DNA of 64,000 nt, taken from contig JAZDIU010000011.1 in the NCBI GenBank assembly GCA_043804635.1, positions 1 to 64,000 of the forward strand, written 5' to 3'. This stretch comes from JAZDIU01 sp043804635 (GTDB taxonomy: Bacteria; Chloroflexota; Dehalococcoidia; Dehalococcoidales; UBA2162). The notes below the pieces were generated by a model. It did no database searches. It was given only the letters and a program-made list of their open reading frames with translations, and had not been told where the DNA came from. Both the position numbers and the translations under genes were made by a program. Of this stretch, positions 7,475 to 14,966 are shown piece after piece; the first letter of the stretch is position 1, and each line of letters begins with the position of its first letter.

Positions 7475-8054
7475 TAACTCAATAATGCTTTATATAGTCG
7501 AAAACGGATTAATAACAGCCATGCACGTTTCGCCGGATGATGTCGCATCTTCTCTTTTATCGGTTACCCAGCTTTCTACCGGGTTACTTCCGTTAAATAC
7601 ATTATGGTATATCCGTAAAGAACTGGAGACGGAAATAGCAATTTACTACCCGCCACATATACGCAAGTTGGCTATCGTAACGGAAGCCTTGAAACCACCG
7701 GAAAGATTCACACTTCCTTTACCCGGGCTTATATTCCTTTGCGTTTCCAAAAGAGCGCCAAAAGTGTGGGCGGTGAAAGGAAGGCCGGCAAGCATGGAAT
7801 CTGAATTATTCGCAGCGCCTTTTCCAAACACCTATCAAGACGCGAGAACCTGCGCCGGCACTCAAGCTTACAATGAAGACGTGTCAAAAATACCGGAGGA
7901 ATTCTTTATGTCATTCTTCTCTCTTTCGGTATTCAATAAGCCGTCCAAGTCTCATCCGGACTCGCTTTACGCTCTATGGAAAGAGCTGAACGGTAAGAAA
8001 GAATGGCCTATGGACGATCTTCAACATTGGGGACAAATAAAAGAGGTGATGTAA
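7317..8054 (+). CDS. PRTRC-B, prokaryotic E2-like protein, 245 aa
   Basis: ATG 7317 follows AAAGGAGCAAAA, inside the end of PRTRC-F. After a 35-residue Ser/Thr-rich leader the protein has YYPPHIRKLAIV (about 110-121), FTLPLPGLIFLC (131-142), then AAPFPNTYQDARTCAG (166-181). That order fits PRTRC-B, grouped by comparative genomics with prokaryotic E2-like folds. C179 in TCAG aligns with the conserved Cys region and is a candidate thioester residue. It would act between the ThiF enzyme and the ubiquitin-like PRTRC-C. The last base of its TAA is the A of the next ATG. Confidence 0.75.
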   Translation: MTETAIATTPSTLSSTLTRGDSLTSSPTILQWQVPEVLQIPPDKLRARLDFFNNSIMLYIVENGLITAMHVSPDDVASSLLSVTQLSTGLLPLNTLWYIRKELETEIAIYYPPHIRKLAIVTEALKPPERFTLPLPGLIFLCVSKRAPKVWAVKGRPASMESELFAAPFPNTYQDARTCAGTQAYNEDVSKIPEEFFMSFFSLSVFNKPSKSHPDSLYALWKELNGKKEWPMDDLQHWGQIKEVM

Positions 8055-8270
8055 TGCCAAGAAAAATAGACCGGCTCAAAGAAATTCTTGATTCGCAAGT
8101 GAGTTAATACCGGATGGGAAAGAATTGATTTCGTAATACAACCCTATATACAACAATACGAAAGTGATAAAACGAAAGGGCTAGAGCTAACTTCTGAAGA
8201 AGACGAAATTACATTTCTTTTTGACGAAACCGGCGAAAAGTTCATCAGTTTAATCAACTGGAAACAATAA
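8054..8270 (+). pseudogene. Small gene split by a frameshift, about 71 codons
   Basis: ATG 8054 overlaps the previous stop and opens MPRKIDRLKEILDSQ, ending at TAA 8105-8107. A different frame then runs from about 8103 to TAA 8268-8270 and reads like authentic protein (TGWERIDFVIQPYIQQYESD, ITFLFDETGEKFISLINW) without a start or ribosome-binding site. Joining them near CAAGTGAGTT restores one protein. It may be a pseudogene, a programmed shift or a sequence error. The next gene also begins MPR with a similar leader, suggesting duplicated start regions. Confidence 0.5.
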
Positions 8271-8284
8271 AAGGAGATAATGTA

Positions 8285-8464
8285 ATGCCAAGAATTTACG
8301 ACGAATTCGATAACCCTTACGATTTTTGCAAGAGCTGTTTTCCTGACGAGCGAGACTTCCAGGATGGAAAGAACAACAGCTACGATGCCGATCATCCTCC
8401 TTACGAATGGGAAGATTACAGATGCGAAACGTGTGGTAAGATACTTGATTGCGGGGACGATTAA
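8285..8464 (+). CDS. Small zinc-binding protein, 59 aa
   Basis: ATG 8285 follows AAAAGGAGATAATGTA. The product has CKSC near residue 15 and CETCGKILDC near the end, in an acidic, Tyr-rich context (DADHPPYEWEDYR). Four to five Cys suggest one zinc site. Its TAA overlaps the ATG of the JAB gene, so it is part of the PRTRC operon. Family not recognised. Confidence 0.7.
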   Translation: MPRIYDEFDNPYDFCKSCFPDERDFQDGKNNSYDADHPPYEWEDYRCETCGKILDCGDD

Positions 8465-9024
8465 TGCGCGGCGCCGGTTATCTACTCGCGACCCAAAAAG
8501 GGTTTGAGGGAAACCCAGGCACGTTTTATGATTACGTTCTAGGAGCGAATGGATTGTTTATCAAGGCCAGAAATCCACTCCTGGAAGCCAGGATTTGCAT
8601 CGCCCCAGCCGAGATAAGAGGACTCGAACCAGTTGAGGAATACGTCTATCTTGTTCACGGGAAAATACCTTTTAAGGCGTATACGATGGCCTCTGAGGAT
8701 TTCTTTAATCATCCAACCACCGAAAGGTACGCGTGTGTCTATTGGGCAGAAACAATGTACGCAATCTACTTTCCTATTCAAGAATCGACAGAGGGACACG
8801 TTACGTACGACGCAATTGGCGGAAACACCATTCTTGAAGCCCATTCTCATGGTCAAATGCCCGCTTTCTTCAGCACTCAAGATACGACCGACGAAAAAGG
8901 ATTTAAGTTATCACTGATTTTAGGCAAGGTTGACACGAAAATAGAGTACAAACTCCGACTCGGAACATACGGGTACTATAAGAAAATGCAATTTGGAGAG
9001 GTGTTCGATGTACACCCTCAATAA
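8464..9024 (+). CDS. PRTRC-A, JAB/JAMM metallopeptidase, 186 aa
   Basis: ATG 8464 overlaps the previous stop (TAATG). The C-terminal half contains an intact JAMM motif, EAHSHGQMPAFFSTQD: H127, H129, S137 and D140 with spacing H-x-H-x7-S-x2-D, the zinc ligands and catalytic set of JAB/MPN+ peptidases. Glutamates at 107 and 110 could supply the upstream acid. AHSHG-x-x-PAFFS-x-x-D-x-x-D followed by L-x-L-x-LGK fits PRTRC-A. In ubiquitin-like systems JAB enzymes trim or remove the modifier. Here it could mature the extended PRTRC-C precursor. The end overlaps the ThiF gene by 17 bases. Confidence 0.85.
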   Translation: MRGAGYLLATQKGFEGNPGTFYDYVLGANGLFIKARNPLLEARICIAPAEIRGLEPVEEYVYLVHGKIPFKAYTMASEDFFNHPTTERYACVYWAETMYAIYFPIQESTEGHVTYDAIGGNTILEAHSHGQMPAFFSTQDTTDEKGFKLSLILGKVDTKIEYKLRLGTYGYYKKMQFGEVFDVHPQ

Positions 9025-9772
9025 CGATTTTACCCGACTGGACAGCTGGGCCGTCGTAATTTGCGGATGTGGCGGCACTGGCGGCTTCGTAGCGGAATCT
9101 ATGGCTAGATTACTACCCAAACAAGCCGAACTAATCCTTGTCGATTTTGACCGCGTTGAAGAACGAAATCTAATAAGGCAAAACTTCTTTAAAGAGGACA
9201 TTGGAAAATACAAATCTCTCGCTTTAGCGGAACGTTTAACCCGGCAATTCGACAGACCTGTATCTTACAGCACTTTATATGTTCAAGACTTGAGTACAAT
9301 GAAAAGGTCAATTATTATTGGTTGCCTTGACAACGGTATTGCCCGCGCCGCGATAGCCCGCCTTGCTTCCGGTAGTTACGATTGGTGGATTGATTCCGGG
9401 AATGGCGAAGATTACGGTCAGGTCTTAATAGGCAACAGCCATGAATCGAAATTCAATTCCGAAAAAGAGCTTGTCGAAGCTCTTCCCTTACCGTCATTCC
9501 AAAGACCTGAAATTCTCTTTCAAGCACCGCCGGTTATAGCTCCAAATTGTATCGATATCCCAGACCAGGGGCCCACCATTAATCAATGTATGGCTACTCT
9601 TGTAGTCGAAACAGTGCACAGGCTTATCAAAGGTAATCTATCATGGTTTCAATTATTACTCGACCTGAAAAACGGAACAATGCAATCCGTAATAGCGGAA
9701 CCTTATATCGTTAAGAAAATGTACCGGGGAAAATTTCCAACCGGTATTATTAAAAAGAAGGAGGAAAAGTAA
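9008..9772 (+). CDS. PRTRC ThiF/E1-like adenylyltransferase, 254 aa
   Basis: I place the start at ATG 9008, preceded by GGAGAGGTGTTCG, inside the JAB gene. Visible E1/ThiF landmarks are the nucleotide loop GCGGTGG (20-26), VDFDRVEERNLIRQNF with D46, D48 and R57, GKYKS with K67, and CLDN around D108. C181 (APNCID) is a candidate thioester Cys. The enzyme should adenylate and activate the C-terminus of the ubiquitin-like protein. Length and gene order fit the PRTRC ThiF family. The next gene starts one base after its stop. Confidence 0.87.
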   Translation: MYTLNNDFTRLDSWAVVICGCGGTGGFVAESMARLLPKQAELILVDFDRVEERNLIRQNFFKEDIGKYKSLALAERLTRQFDRPVSYSTLYVQDLSTMKRSIIIGCLDNGIARAAIARLASGSYDWWIDSGNGEDYGQVLIGNSHESKFNSEKELVEALPLPSFQRPEILFQAPPVIAPNCIDIPDQGPTINQCMATLVVETVHRLIKGNLSWFQLLLDLKNGTMQSVIAEPYIVKKMYRGKFPTGIIKKKEEK

Positions 9773-9773
9773 A

Positions 9774-10088
9774 GTGGAATTCAAACTGGTTATTCAAGTT
9801 AAAGACACTAAGGCAATCATCGGTATTTCGGCCCCGGACGCGGATCCCATCTTCCAGACGGCCGAGGGTAACATTCCTGAAATTCTCGGAACCGCGGCTG
9901 AGCTGATAGAAACAGCTCAGGAAAAGTGGAAAACGGTCAAAAAGAATCCGACAATCGATTTGCCAAAACCGGTAACGCCACCCGCGCCGGCAGCACCAAT
10001 AACTTCAACATCATCGAAAACAAAAACATCAGGGAAAACGGGTAAAACTACCCCGGCCCCGGCTGCCAAGCAAGAGAGCATGTTTTAA
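9774..10088 (+). CDS. PRTRC-E-like protein, 104 aa (GTG start)
   Basis: GTG 9774 follows AAGGAGGAAAAGTAAA. Residues 1-60 form a beta-rich then helical domain (EFKLVIQVKDTKAIIGISA, IPEILGTAAELIETAQEKW). The remainder is a Pro/Ala/Lys/Thr linker ending KQESMF. Size, charge pattern and position after ThiF fit PRTRC-E, but residue-level similarity is weak. The QESMF end resembles a clamp-binding peptide and the clamp gene follows, which is suggestive only. Confidence 0.5.
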   Translation: MEFKLVIQVKDTKAIIGISAPDADPIFQTAEGNIPEILGTAAELIETAQEKWKTVKKNPTIDLPKPVTPPAPAAPITSTSSKTKTSGKTGKTTPAPAAKQESMF

Positions 10089-10254
10089 AACCCGACATTA
10101 TTTCTTGGGAAATAAAACAAAGAAAGGAGGTAACACGCAAAATGCCTGACGGGTACCACAAAGGCCTTGACGGACACTTAATGTCATGACCGGCGTCCAC
10201 GGAGCGGTCATATCAACGAATGGAAATTAATAAAATAAAGACGGAGGTTAAGCA
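10089..10254. other. Leader region of the clamp gene with a dyad copy and a very short frame
   Basis: It contains a variant dyad (10099-10114, TATTTCTTGGGAAATA, one base off consensus), AGAAAGGAGG, and ATG 10142 opening a 15-codon frame ending at TGA 10187-10189 (MPDGYHKGLDGHLMS). Reading through that TGA would give 23 more residues ending just inside the clamp gene. I cannot say whether this is a leader peptide, a decayed gene or a third recoded frame. It lacks the QGKxHG motif. Confidence 0.4.
10099..10114. repeat. 16-bp dyad variant, one mismatch
   Basis: TATTTCTTGGGAAATA differs from the TG-centre consensus at one position. It lies between the PRTRC-E-like stop and the AAAGGAGG before the short frame at 10142, matching the placement of exact copies. 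Confidence 0.7.
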
Positions 10255-11391
10255 GTGCTAATCAAGGTAGAAAAATTAAGAAACGCTCTAAAAATGCTCG
10301 AACCGGCAATCTCAAAAAGAACGACAATTCCCATCACTCAAAGTGTCTTACTCAAGGAAGGCAAAATAATGGCAACCGACCTGGAGACGGCTGTTATTAT
10401 CAACCTTGACGAGGCCACGGAGCCGTGCTTGCTGCCCTTCGATTCGGTATTCAAGATTATCAACCTTATCCCCGGCACCGATGACCTGAATATCGAAGTT
10501 GGGAAAAAAGAAGTTAACCTATCATGGAACGGCGGAAAAGCGTCATACCCGACCGCCGACTTCAGGGATTATCCCGAAATTGAAAAATTCGATGCTCCTG
10601 TAATCTACGGCGATATCAATGGAAATGTTCTTATCAATGCCATTTCTCCAATGGTCAAATACGCCGCAAAAGAGACCTCCCGGCCTATTCTGTGCGCCGT
10701 CCATCTTCTTCTCGGAGAAAAGGTGATAGCAGCCGCGGCCGACGGTTTCCGCCTGGTCTATCAGGAATTGCCGATATCGTTAGGCAAAAAAGACGATACG
10801 ATTTCCCTGAATCTGAGAACAATTCAAATCCTGGAACACGCCTGGAAACTTGACCCTGTTACCGCTCCCGCGGGCAAAACCATCTTCGACATAGCAACTG
10901 CCCAAAGGAAAATGACGATAGGCATCGGCAATGCCAAAACAGAGGCTCACCAATGGACCGGCTTTAGATTCGGGAACGTGAAAATTCTCGCTACTCTTGT
11001 TGCCGGTACCCCACCGGCTTTCGCCGGACTAATACCCAAAACAACCGTTACTGTTAAGGTTATGGCTTCCAGCCTCAAGCAGGCGACTATGCGTACAAAG
11101 GATGTCGCTGTTGCCGGCTCGGATATTGTCCGGCTCAAGTGGACCGATAAAGAGATGGATGTTTACGCAAAAAAAGAAGAGATGGGAGAAGTGTCAGCAT
11201 CTATTCCTATCTATGCCGTTGACGGCCCCGGTCACGTCGCTATCAACGTCAAGTACCTCCTGGAATATCTGGGAGGGAAAGAGGGATTGGTGACCATGGG
11301 AATGGCTAACAACACCGGAACCGGACCAATCCTGTTTGAACACGCCGGCGCGCCGGCCACGGTTTTAATGTCGATGTTAGTAGCCTGGTAA
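10255..11391 (+). CDS. dnaN: DNA polymerase III beta sliding clamp
   Basis: GTG 10255 follows ACGGAGGTTAAGCA. The 378-residue length is normal for a bacterial beta clamp. The three-domain pattern is recognisable: domain I with ISKRTTIPITQSVLLKEGKIMATDLE, domain II with AAKETSRPILCAVHLLL and AAADGFRLVY, domain III with weaker similarity. It forms the DNA-encircling ring that tethers polymerases. An element-encoded clamp beside a ubiquitin-like conjugation cluster is notable. A GC-rich terminator follows the stop. Sequence divergence in domain III suggests a specialised, element-specific copy. Confidence 0.87.
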   Translation: MLIKVEKLRNALKMLEPAISKRTTIPITQSVLLKEGKIMATDLETAVIINLDEATEPCLLPFDSVFKIINLIPGTDDLNIEVGKKEVNLSWNGGKASYPTADFRDYPEIEKFDAPVIYGDINGNVLINAISPMVKYAAKETSRPILCAVHLLLGEKVIAAAADGFRLVYQELPISLGKKDDTISLNLRTIQILEHAWKLDPVTAPAGKTIFDIATAQRKMTIGIGNAKTEAHQWTGFRFGNVKILATLVAGTPPAFAGLIPKTTVTVKVMASSLKQATMRTKDVAVAGSDIVRLKWTDKEMDVYAKKEEMGEVSASIPIYAVDGPGHVAINVKYLLEYLGGKEGLVTMGMANNTGTGPILFEHAGAPATVLMSMLVAW

Positions 11392-11396
11392 AACAA

Positions 11397-11428
11397 GGGA
11401 GCCCGGGCAAATTCCCGGACTCCCCTTT
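11397..11428 (+). terminator. Terminator-like hairpin after dnaN
   Basis: GGGAGCCCGGG (397-407 of this kilobase) pairs with CCCGGACTCCC (414-424) with one internal mismatch, followed by CTTT. The short T run makes termination moderate. It lies between dnaN and the next ribosome-binding site. Confidence 0.6.
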
Positions 11429-11445
11429 ACCAAAGGAGGTGAAAC

Positions 11446-11652
11446 TTGACAAGAAAAAGGAAATGCAGCGACGTTTGTCACAACGCTTCAGGAAACCGCT
11501 GTACTTGATGGTGACAAGGCAAATTCCACGGTACCGGCGGTACCGCTAATGGAGAAGCTGTTAAAACGGGTACACTTAACCTCGCGGACTTACCCGGCTT
11601 CGTAAAAGGTCAAACAGGATACCAGGAACAAATAAAATTTGTGCCAAAATAA
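11446..11652 (+). CDS. Cys-motif small protein with two in-frame TGA codons; candidate recoded gene
   Basis: TTG 11446 follows AAAGGAGGTGAAAC. The frame has 68 codons to TAA 11650-11652 if TGA 11506-11508 and TGA 11512-11514 are read through. It encodes C-x3-C-x7-C-T-TGA-W-TGA-QGKFHG, with the same spacing as the gene at 1466-1906, where the second of these positions is a cysteine codon. The rest is plausible protein (VKTGTLNLADLPGFVKGQTGYQEQIKFVPK). A hairpin CGGTACC-GGC-GGTACCG (11529-11545) lies about 15 bases after the second TGA. Selenocysteine or cysteine insertion would explain all three TGA codons. A doubly mutated pseudogene is the alternative, but no frameshift and a good ribosome-binding site argue against it. 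Confidence 0.65.
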
Positions 11653-11671
11653 AATAAAAACGGAGGTTAAA

Positions 11672-12751
11672 ATGGCTTACACGCAACCAAGAACACTTAC
11701 CCAGCTTCGTCAAGAACCGCCTCACAAAACCGTTAAAGAGGTTTTAACGGCGCTCAAAGATTGGGAGAAAATCCATAATCCCGTTGACCGCGGCGGTATC
11801 TTGAATCAGTTCCAGTTTATCACCGAAACAACCACAGATAGCCCTGTCGCAAAAGCTTTTGCACTCGTACCCTTTACCAGCGATATCGTAAAGGTTCGCG
11901 AACCTATATACCTAATGCCCCATTCTTTCGACCAACTTCTAGAACGCATTAAGCTGCAAAAAGACCTTGCCACCAGATTACCGGCGAACTTATTCATGCT
12001 TAATGTGAATACCCTCATCCAGGGTGAACAAAAAGAACGCGATGTTTGCCTTCGTCTTCAAGACGGTAACCGAGCCCGGGCTCTTGTCTCCGGCAGGTAT
12101 GAGGCTTTCGACAACCTTGACCTCATTACCTTGCTTGAGCCTTTCACGGAAGACGCCCAGGTAAGATGGGAATACAATGACGGTCTCACTTTCCACCTTT
12201 CCGTCACTTTCCCAAAGACGGCTCGCGAGCTAAGGGTAGGCGATGTTGTCGAGCAAGGAATTCATATCTCAAACTCCGAGGTCGCCTTAAAAAGCGTTAC
12301 CCTCGCCGCTTATCTTCTGAGACTTAAATGCATGAACGGCATGATTGGCGGAGGAAACGATGGTAGCTTCTTCAGGGTGAGACATACCGGCGACCACTCC
12401 CGCTTATCCGGAATCGTCAAAGACGCTATTAACTCTATAAAAATGGAGGCCGAAGGATTGTCGGCGCGCTTCAAGATGGCGCTTAATACGGCAATTGCTG
12501 ACCCGACCGGCGTTGTAGAGAAAATGGCAAGAGACGGAAACTTATCCCAGGAAGCATTCAAGGCTTCTCTTAACGCCCTAATGGGGGACCCAGACGCCCA
12601 TACCTTATTCGGAGTTTCTAACAGTTTCAGCGCCGCCGCTCAAAATTTCGACGGCGAGGAATCGTTTGAGCTGCAAAGAATGAGCGCAAAAGCCCTTGTG
12701 GAATTTGCGCAAAAGGAGGTGAAAAACACACAGGTTGACCGGTTTAGTTAA
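11672..12751 (+). CDS. DUF932-family protein, 359 aa
   Basis: I use ATG 11672, preceded by ACGGAGGTTAAA. Features typical of DUF932 (phage/plasmid-like proteins) are FQFITETTTDSPVAKAFALVPF near the N-terminus, RDVCLRLQDGNRARALVSGRYEAFDNLDLI in the middle, and a helical C-terminus (VKDAINSIKMEAEGLSARFKMAL). The family is common beside PRTRC and ParB genes on mobile elements. Its biochemical function is unknown. A DNA-related role is inferred from context. A second AAGGAGGTGAAAAA near its end has no gene start after it. Confidence 0.7.
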   Translation: MAYTQPRTLTQLRQEPPHKTVKEVLTALKDWEKIHNPVDRGGILNQFQFITETTTDSPVAKAFALVPFTSDIVKVREPIYLMPHSFDQLLERIKLQKDLATRLPANLFMLNVNTLIQGEQKERDVCLRLQDGNRARALVSGRYEAFDNLDLITLLEPFTEDAQVRWEYNDGLTFHLSVTFPKTARELRVGDVVEQGIHISNSEVALKSVTLAAYLLRLKCMNGMIGGGNDGSFFRVRHTGDHSRLSGIVKDAINSIKMEAEGLSARFKMALNTAIADPTGVVEKMARDGNLSQEAFKASLNALMGDPDAHTLFGVSNSFSAAAQNFDGEESFELQRMSAKALVEFAQKEVKNTQVDRFS

Positions 12752-12776
12752 ATAATAAAAAGGAAGGAAATGAAAA

Positions 12777-14585
12777 ATGACAGTACAATTAGTCCCGTTA
12801 AACCAGATTAACGACAATCTTTACAATCCCAGAAGTCACTACGATAACGCCAGAATCGAAGAACTCGCGTCTTCAATTCTCCAAAACGGACTTCTAGAAG
12901 TCCCGAAAGCTCGTAACGTCGCTATCGACACTTACGAGCTGGCTTATGGCGGTTACCGGTTCCGGGCTTTCAAGCTCTTAGCGAAGAAAGATGCCGAAAA
13001 ATGGGGGTCAATGCCCCTGGATGTTATTGAAATTTCAGATATGTCCATGGCAATCTTTGCCCTGGAAGAAAACCTGAAAAGAAATTCAATGACTCCTATC
13101 GACACAGCAAGGGCCATCGTCAAATACCTGGAAATATTCCCATCCGTCAAAGAGGGAGACCTGGCTATCAAGCTTTCAATGTCACAAGGCGCTCTCTCGA
13201 ATATGGTAAGAACAATGTCCCTACCGAAAGAAATCCTGAAATATGTGGACGATGAAACCTTAACCTTCACCCAAGCCCGGGAACTTTGTTCTCTCTCGGA
13301 TATTGACTCCACTTCCGACAATAGCGTTCAGTCGAAACTCGTCATGATTGACGCTATTAGTCTTATCGGCACCAATGGTATCCCTTCAACGGTCGGAGGA
13401 ATGAAAATAGCAATCCACAAGGCCGTTAAAGCTGTAATGGTCGAGGGTAGATTCAGAGAAATACTCAAGGATATGCCCGTCGCCAATCCACCGGTCTTCG
13501 ATACCGATGAGATGAAATGCTTCAAGTGCCCGAAGTGCATGAAAACCACGGACGAAAACGGGAAAGCGGCCTATACCTGCATGAGCATCAAGTGCTGGGA
13601 TCTGGCCCAGTCCGCTGCAATTAGGAAAATAGCAGAAGCGGCCGAAGAAGAAGCGGCGGCCAAGGCAAAAGAAGATGCTATATTCGAAGAGGCTCAACTA
13701 AAGAGAGAAGCCGAATTGAAAGCCAGAACAGAAGCTAATATTTCTCAAGAAATAAAACCCGCGCCTGCCGTGGATAAACCAAAACCCCGAATAATCCTCA
13801 TTGCTGCCGACCGGCTTTTTGACGGAGATGTTTTCAAATCCTTTTCGTCTCGGGAGATATATGACGGCACGGAAGTCCGGCCCCCATTCGAGGACGGAGG
13901 AGAATTATATCTCAACGTCGGTGAATACGCCGGCATCCCCGGCCCGATAGAGTCAAAACAGGCTTATAGGCTTGTTGAAAGAGAAGGCTATACCGGCGAT
14001 ATCAGAGACCTCCATACACCGGCAAACGAGACCAATGACTCCTGGAGAGCAAAGCTTAAAGCCGACCCCCTCGGCGCTTATAACGGCGTCGCTGTTACCT
14101 ACCAGGGAAAGCAATTCGTTATGGTAGGACCAATGGTCGTCTTCGCGCCGGCTCCGGTAGAAGTTATACTCAAACCTGTAACCGTAACACCTGCCATTGA
14201 TAAGGCGACTGAAATCCCTGTCGGCGCTACCGACGAACAGGGACCAACTATCGGAGATGAGGAACCCGAAGAAGCGAAAGACGGAAACGAAGAAGAAACG
14301 GAGGAACCCGAAAATGCAAAAGAAGAGAATAAGGTGGAGGAAGCGGCTGCCAAACCTGCTGGGAACGAAACAGTCCCGCCGGTCCAGGAAGCGCCTGTTA
14401 CACCAGTACCAGCAACGGAGGGAACCGACGAACTCTTTACCATCAGCCTCACCCTCTCCGTCTTGGTTCAAAATTCCAGCTCTATGCAAAAAGTAGAGAA
14501 AGAAGAGCAAGCGTGGAAACTGTTTGAAAACGCTGTTAAGAACGGTGAATTTACCAGCGACAATATCACTATCCAAAAAGAATAA
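12777..14585 (+). CDS. ParB-like nuclease/partition protein of the PRTRC cluster, 602 aa
   Basis: ATG 12777 follows AAGGAAGGAAATGAAAA. Residues 1-110 are a ParB domain: QINDNLYNPRSHYDNARIEELASSI, then LAYGGYRFRAFKLL and FALEENLKRNSMTPIDTARAI. A KorB/HTH-like part follows (DLAIKLSMSQGALSNMVRTMSLPKEI). Near residue 245 there is a four-Cys zinc site, FKCPKCM with TCMSIKCW, then a charged coiled-coil stretch. The C-terminal half has a Glu/Pro-rich linker and a unique tail. PRTRC clusters are defined in part by such ParB proteins. It may bind DNA for segregation or gene control. The dispersed dyad also occurs inside this gene (13739-13754). Confidence 0.82.
   Translation: MTVQLVPLNQINDNLYNPRSHYDNARIEELASSILQNGLLEVPKARNVAIDTYELAYGGYRFRAFKLLAKKDAEKWGSMPLDVIEISDMSMAIFALEENLKRNSMTPIDTARAIVKYLEIFPSVKEGDLAIKLSMSQGALSNMVRTMSLPKEILKYVDDETLTFTQARELCSLSDIDSTSDNSVQSKLVMIDAISLIGTNGIPSTVGGMKIAIHKAVKAVMVEGRFREILKDMPVANPPVFDTDEMKCFKCPKCMKTTDENGKAAYTCMSIKCWDLAQSAAIRKIAEAAEEEAAAKAKEDAIFEEAQLKREAELKARTEANISQEIKPAPAVDKPKPRIILIAADRLFDGDVFKSFSSREIYDGTEVRPPFEDGGELYLNVGEYAGIPGPIESKQAYRLVEREGYTGDIRDLHTPANETNDSWRAKLKADPLGAYNGVAVTYQGKQFVMVGPMVVFAPAPVEVILKPVTVTPAIDKATEIPVGATDEQGPTIGDEEPEEAKDGNEEETEEPENAKEENKVEEAAAKPAGNETVPPVQEAPVTPVPATEGTDELFTISLTLSVLVQNSSSMQKVEKEEQAWKLFENAVKNGEFTSDNITIQKE
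13739..13754. repeat. 16-bp dyad inside the parB-like coding sequence (CA centre)
   Basis: TATTTCTCAAGAAATA is present exactly, in frame to encode NISQEIK. A degenerate copy (16874-16889, TATTCCCCAAGAAATA) in another gene encodes NIPQEIK in the same frame, so the coding copies may have spread as DNA and then been adapted as linker peptide. Confidence 0.75.
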
Positions 14586-14606
14586 TTCCACGATTTAAGG
14601 CAACAT

Positions 14607-14636
14607 CAGGGCCGGGAAATCAATATCCCGGCCCTG
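14607..14636. terminator. Perfect 11-bp stem-loop after parB
   Basis: CAGGGCCGGGA (14607-14617) pairs exactly with TCCCGGCCCTG (14626-14636) around an 8-base AT loop. There is no strong T tract. It sits 20 bases after the parB stop and before the next promoter, so it probably ends the PRTRC transcript. Confidence 0.7.
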
Positions 14637-14677
14637 AAATATTCCAAAAATAAATTCTCCATTGTGTCTCAAAACCA

Positions 14678-14707
14678 TTGACTTGCAACCCAAAAGACCA
14701 TTATACT
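14678..14707 (+). promoter_or_regulatory. Sigma-70-type promoter before the HTH gene
   Basis: TTGACT (14678-14683) and TATACT (14702-14707) are 18 bases apart. AAAACCATTGAC around the -35 also occurs at the promoter near 53070, suggesting a shared promoter class. Downstream, AGTC/GACT-containing half-sites (about 14711-14752) may be an operator. Confidence 0.55.
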
Positions 14708-14765
14708 TTTAGTCGCTATACTTTCGAGTCTAGCTATAACTGGACTAAGCCTTGAGGGAATATTG

Positions 14766-14966
14766 ATGACGAAAATAGTAATAGACAGTAATGAAATTTT
14801 TACAGTGGAAGAAGCGGCGATTCAACTGAAAATAAGCAGAGCAACGATATTTAAATACCTAAGCTCGGAAAAAATAATTGCTCTGAAAATCCAGGGTCGC
14901 ACATATATCCCTCAAAGCGAGATTACCCGCTATAAGAAAAACACGGAATCAATCAGGACAAAATGA
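14766..14966 (+). CDS. Excisionase/MerR-type HTH protein, 66 aa
   Basis: Start ATG 14766 is chosen over the adjacent TTG 14763. GAGGG lies upstream. FTVEEAAIQLKISRATIFKYLSSEKIIALKIQGRTYIPQSEITRYKK is the classic excisionase-family helix-turn-helix with a wing. Such proteins act as recombination directionality factors or small regulators. It stands alone between two terminators with its own promoter, so it is probably regulatory for this element. A tyrosine recombinase is encoded at 54417. Confidence 0.8.
   Translation: MTKIVIDSNEIFTVEEAAIQLKISRATIFKYLSSEKIIALKIQGRTYIPQSEITRYKKNTESIRTK

Noticed and set aside
1466..11652. Whole-window use of TGA as tryptophan (genetic code 4)
   Set aside because: Many genes end at TGA with overlapping starts (ATGA), and Trp positions use TGG. 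Only the Cys-motif genes show internal TGA.
13953..14591. Long reverse-strand open frame opposite the parB-like gene
   Set aside because: Phenylalanine- and cysteine-rich translation, no start signal, and entirely antisense to a protein with clear domains.
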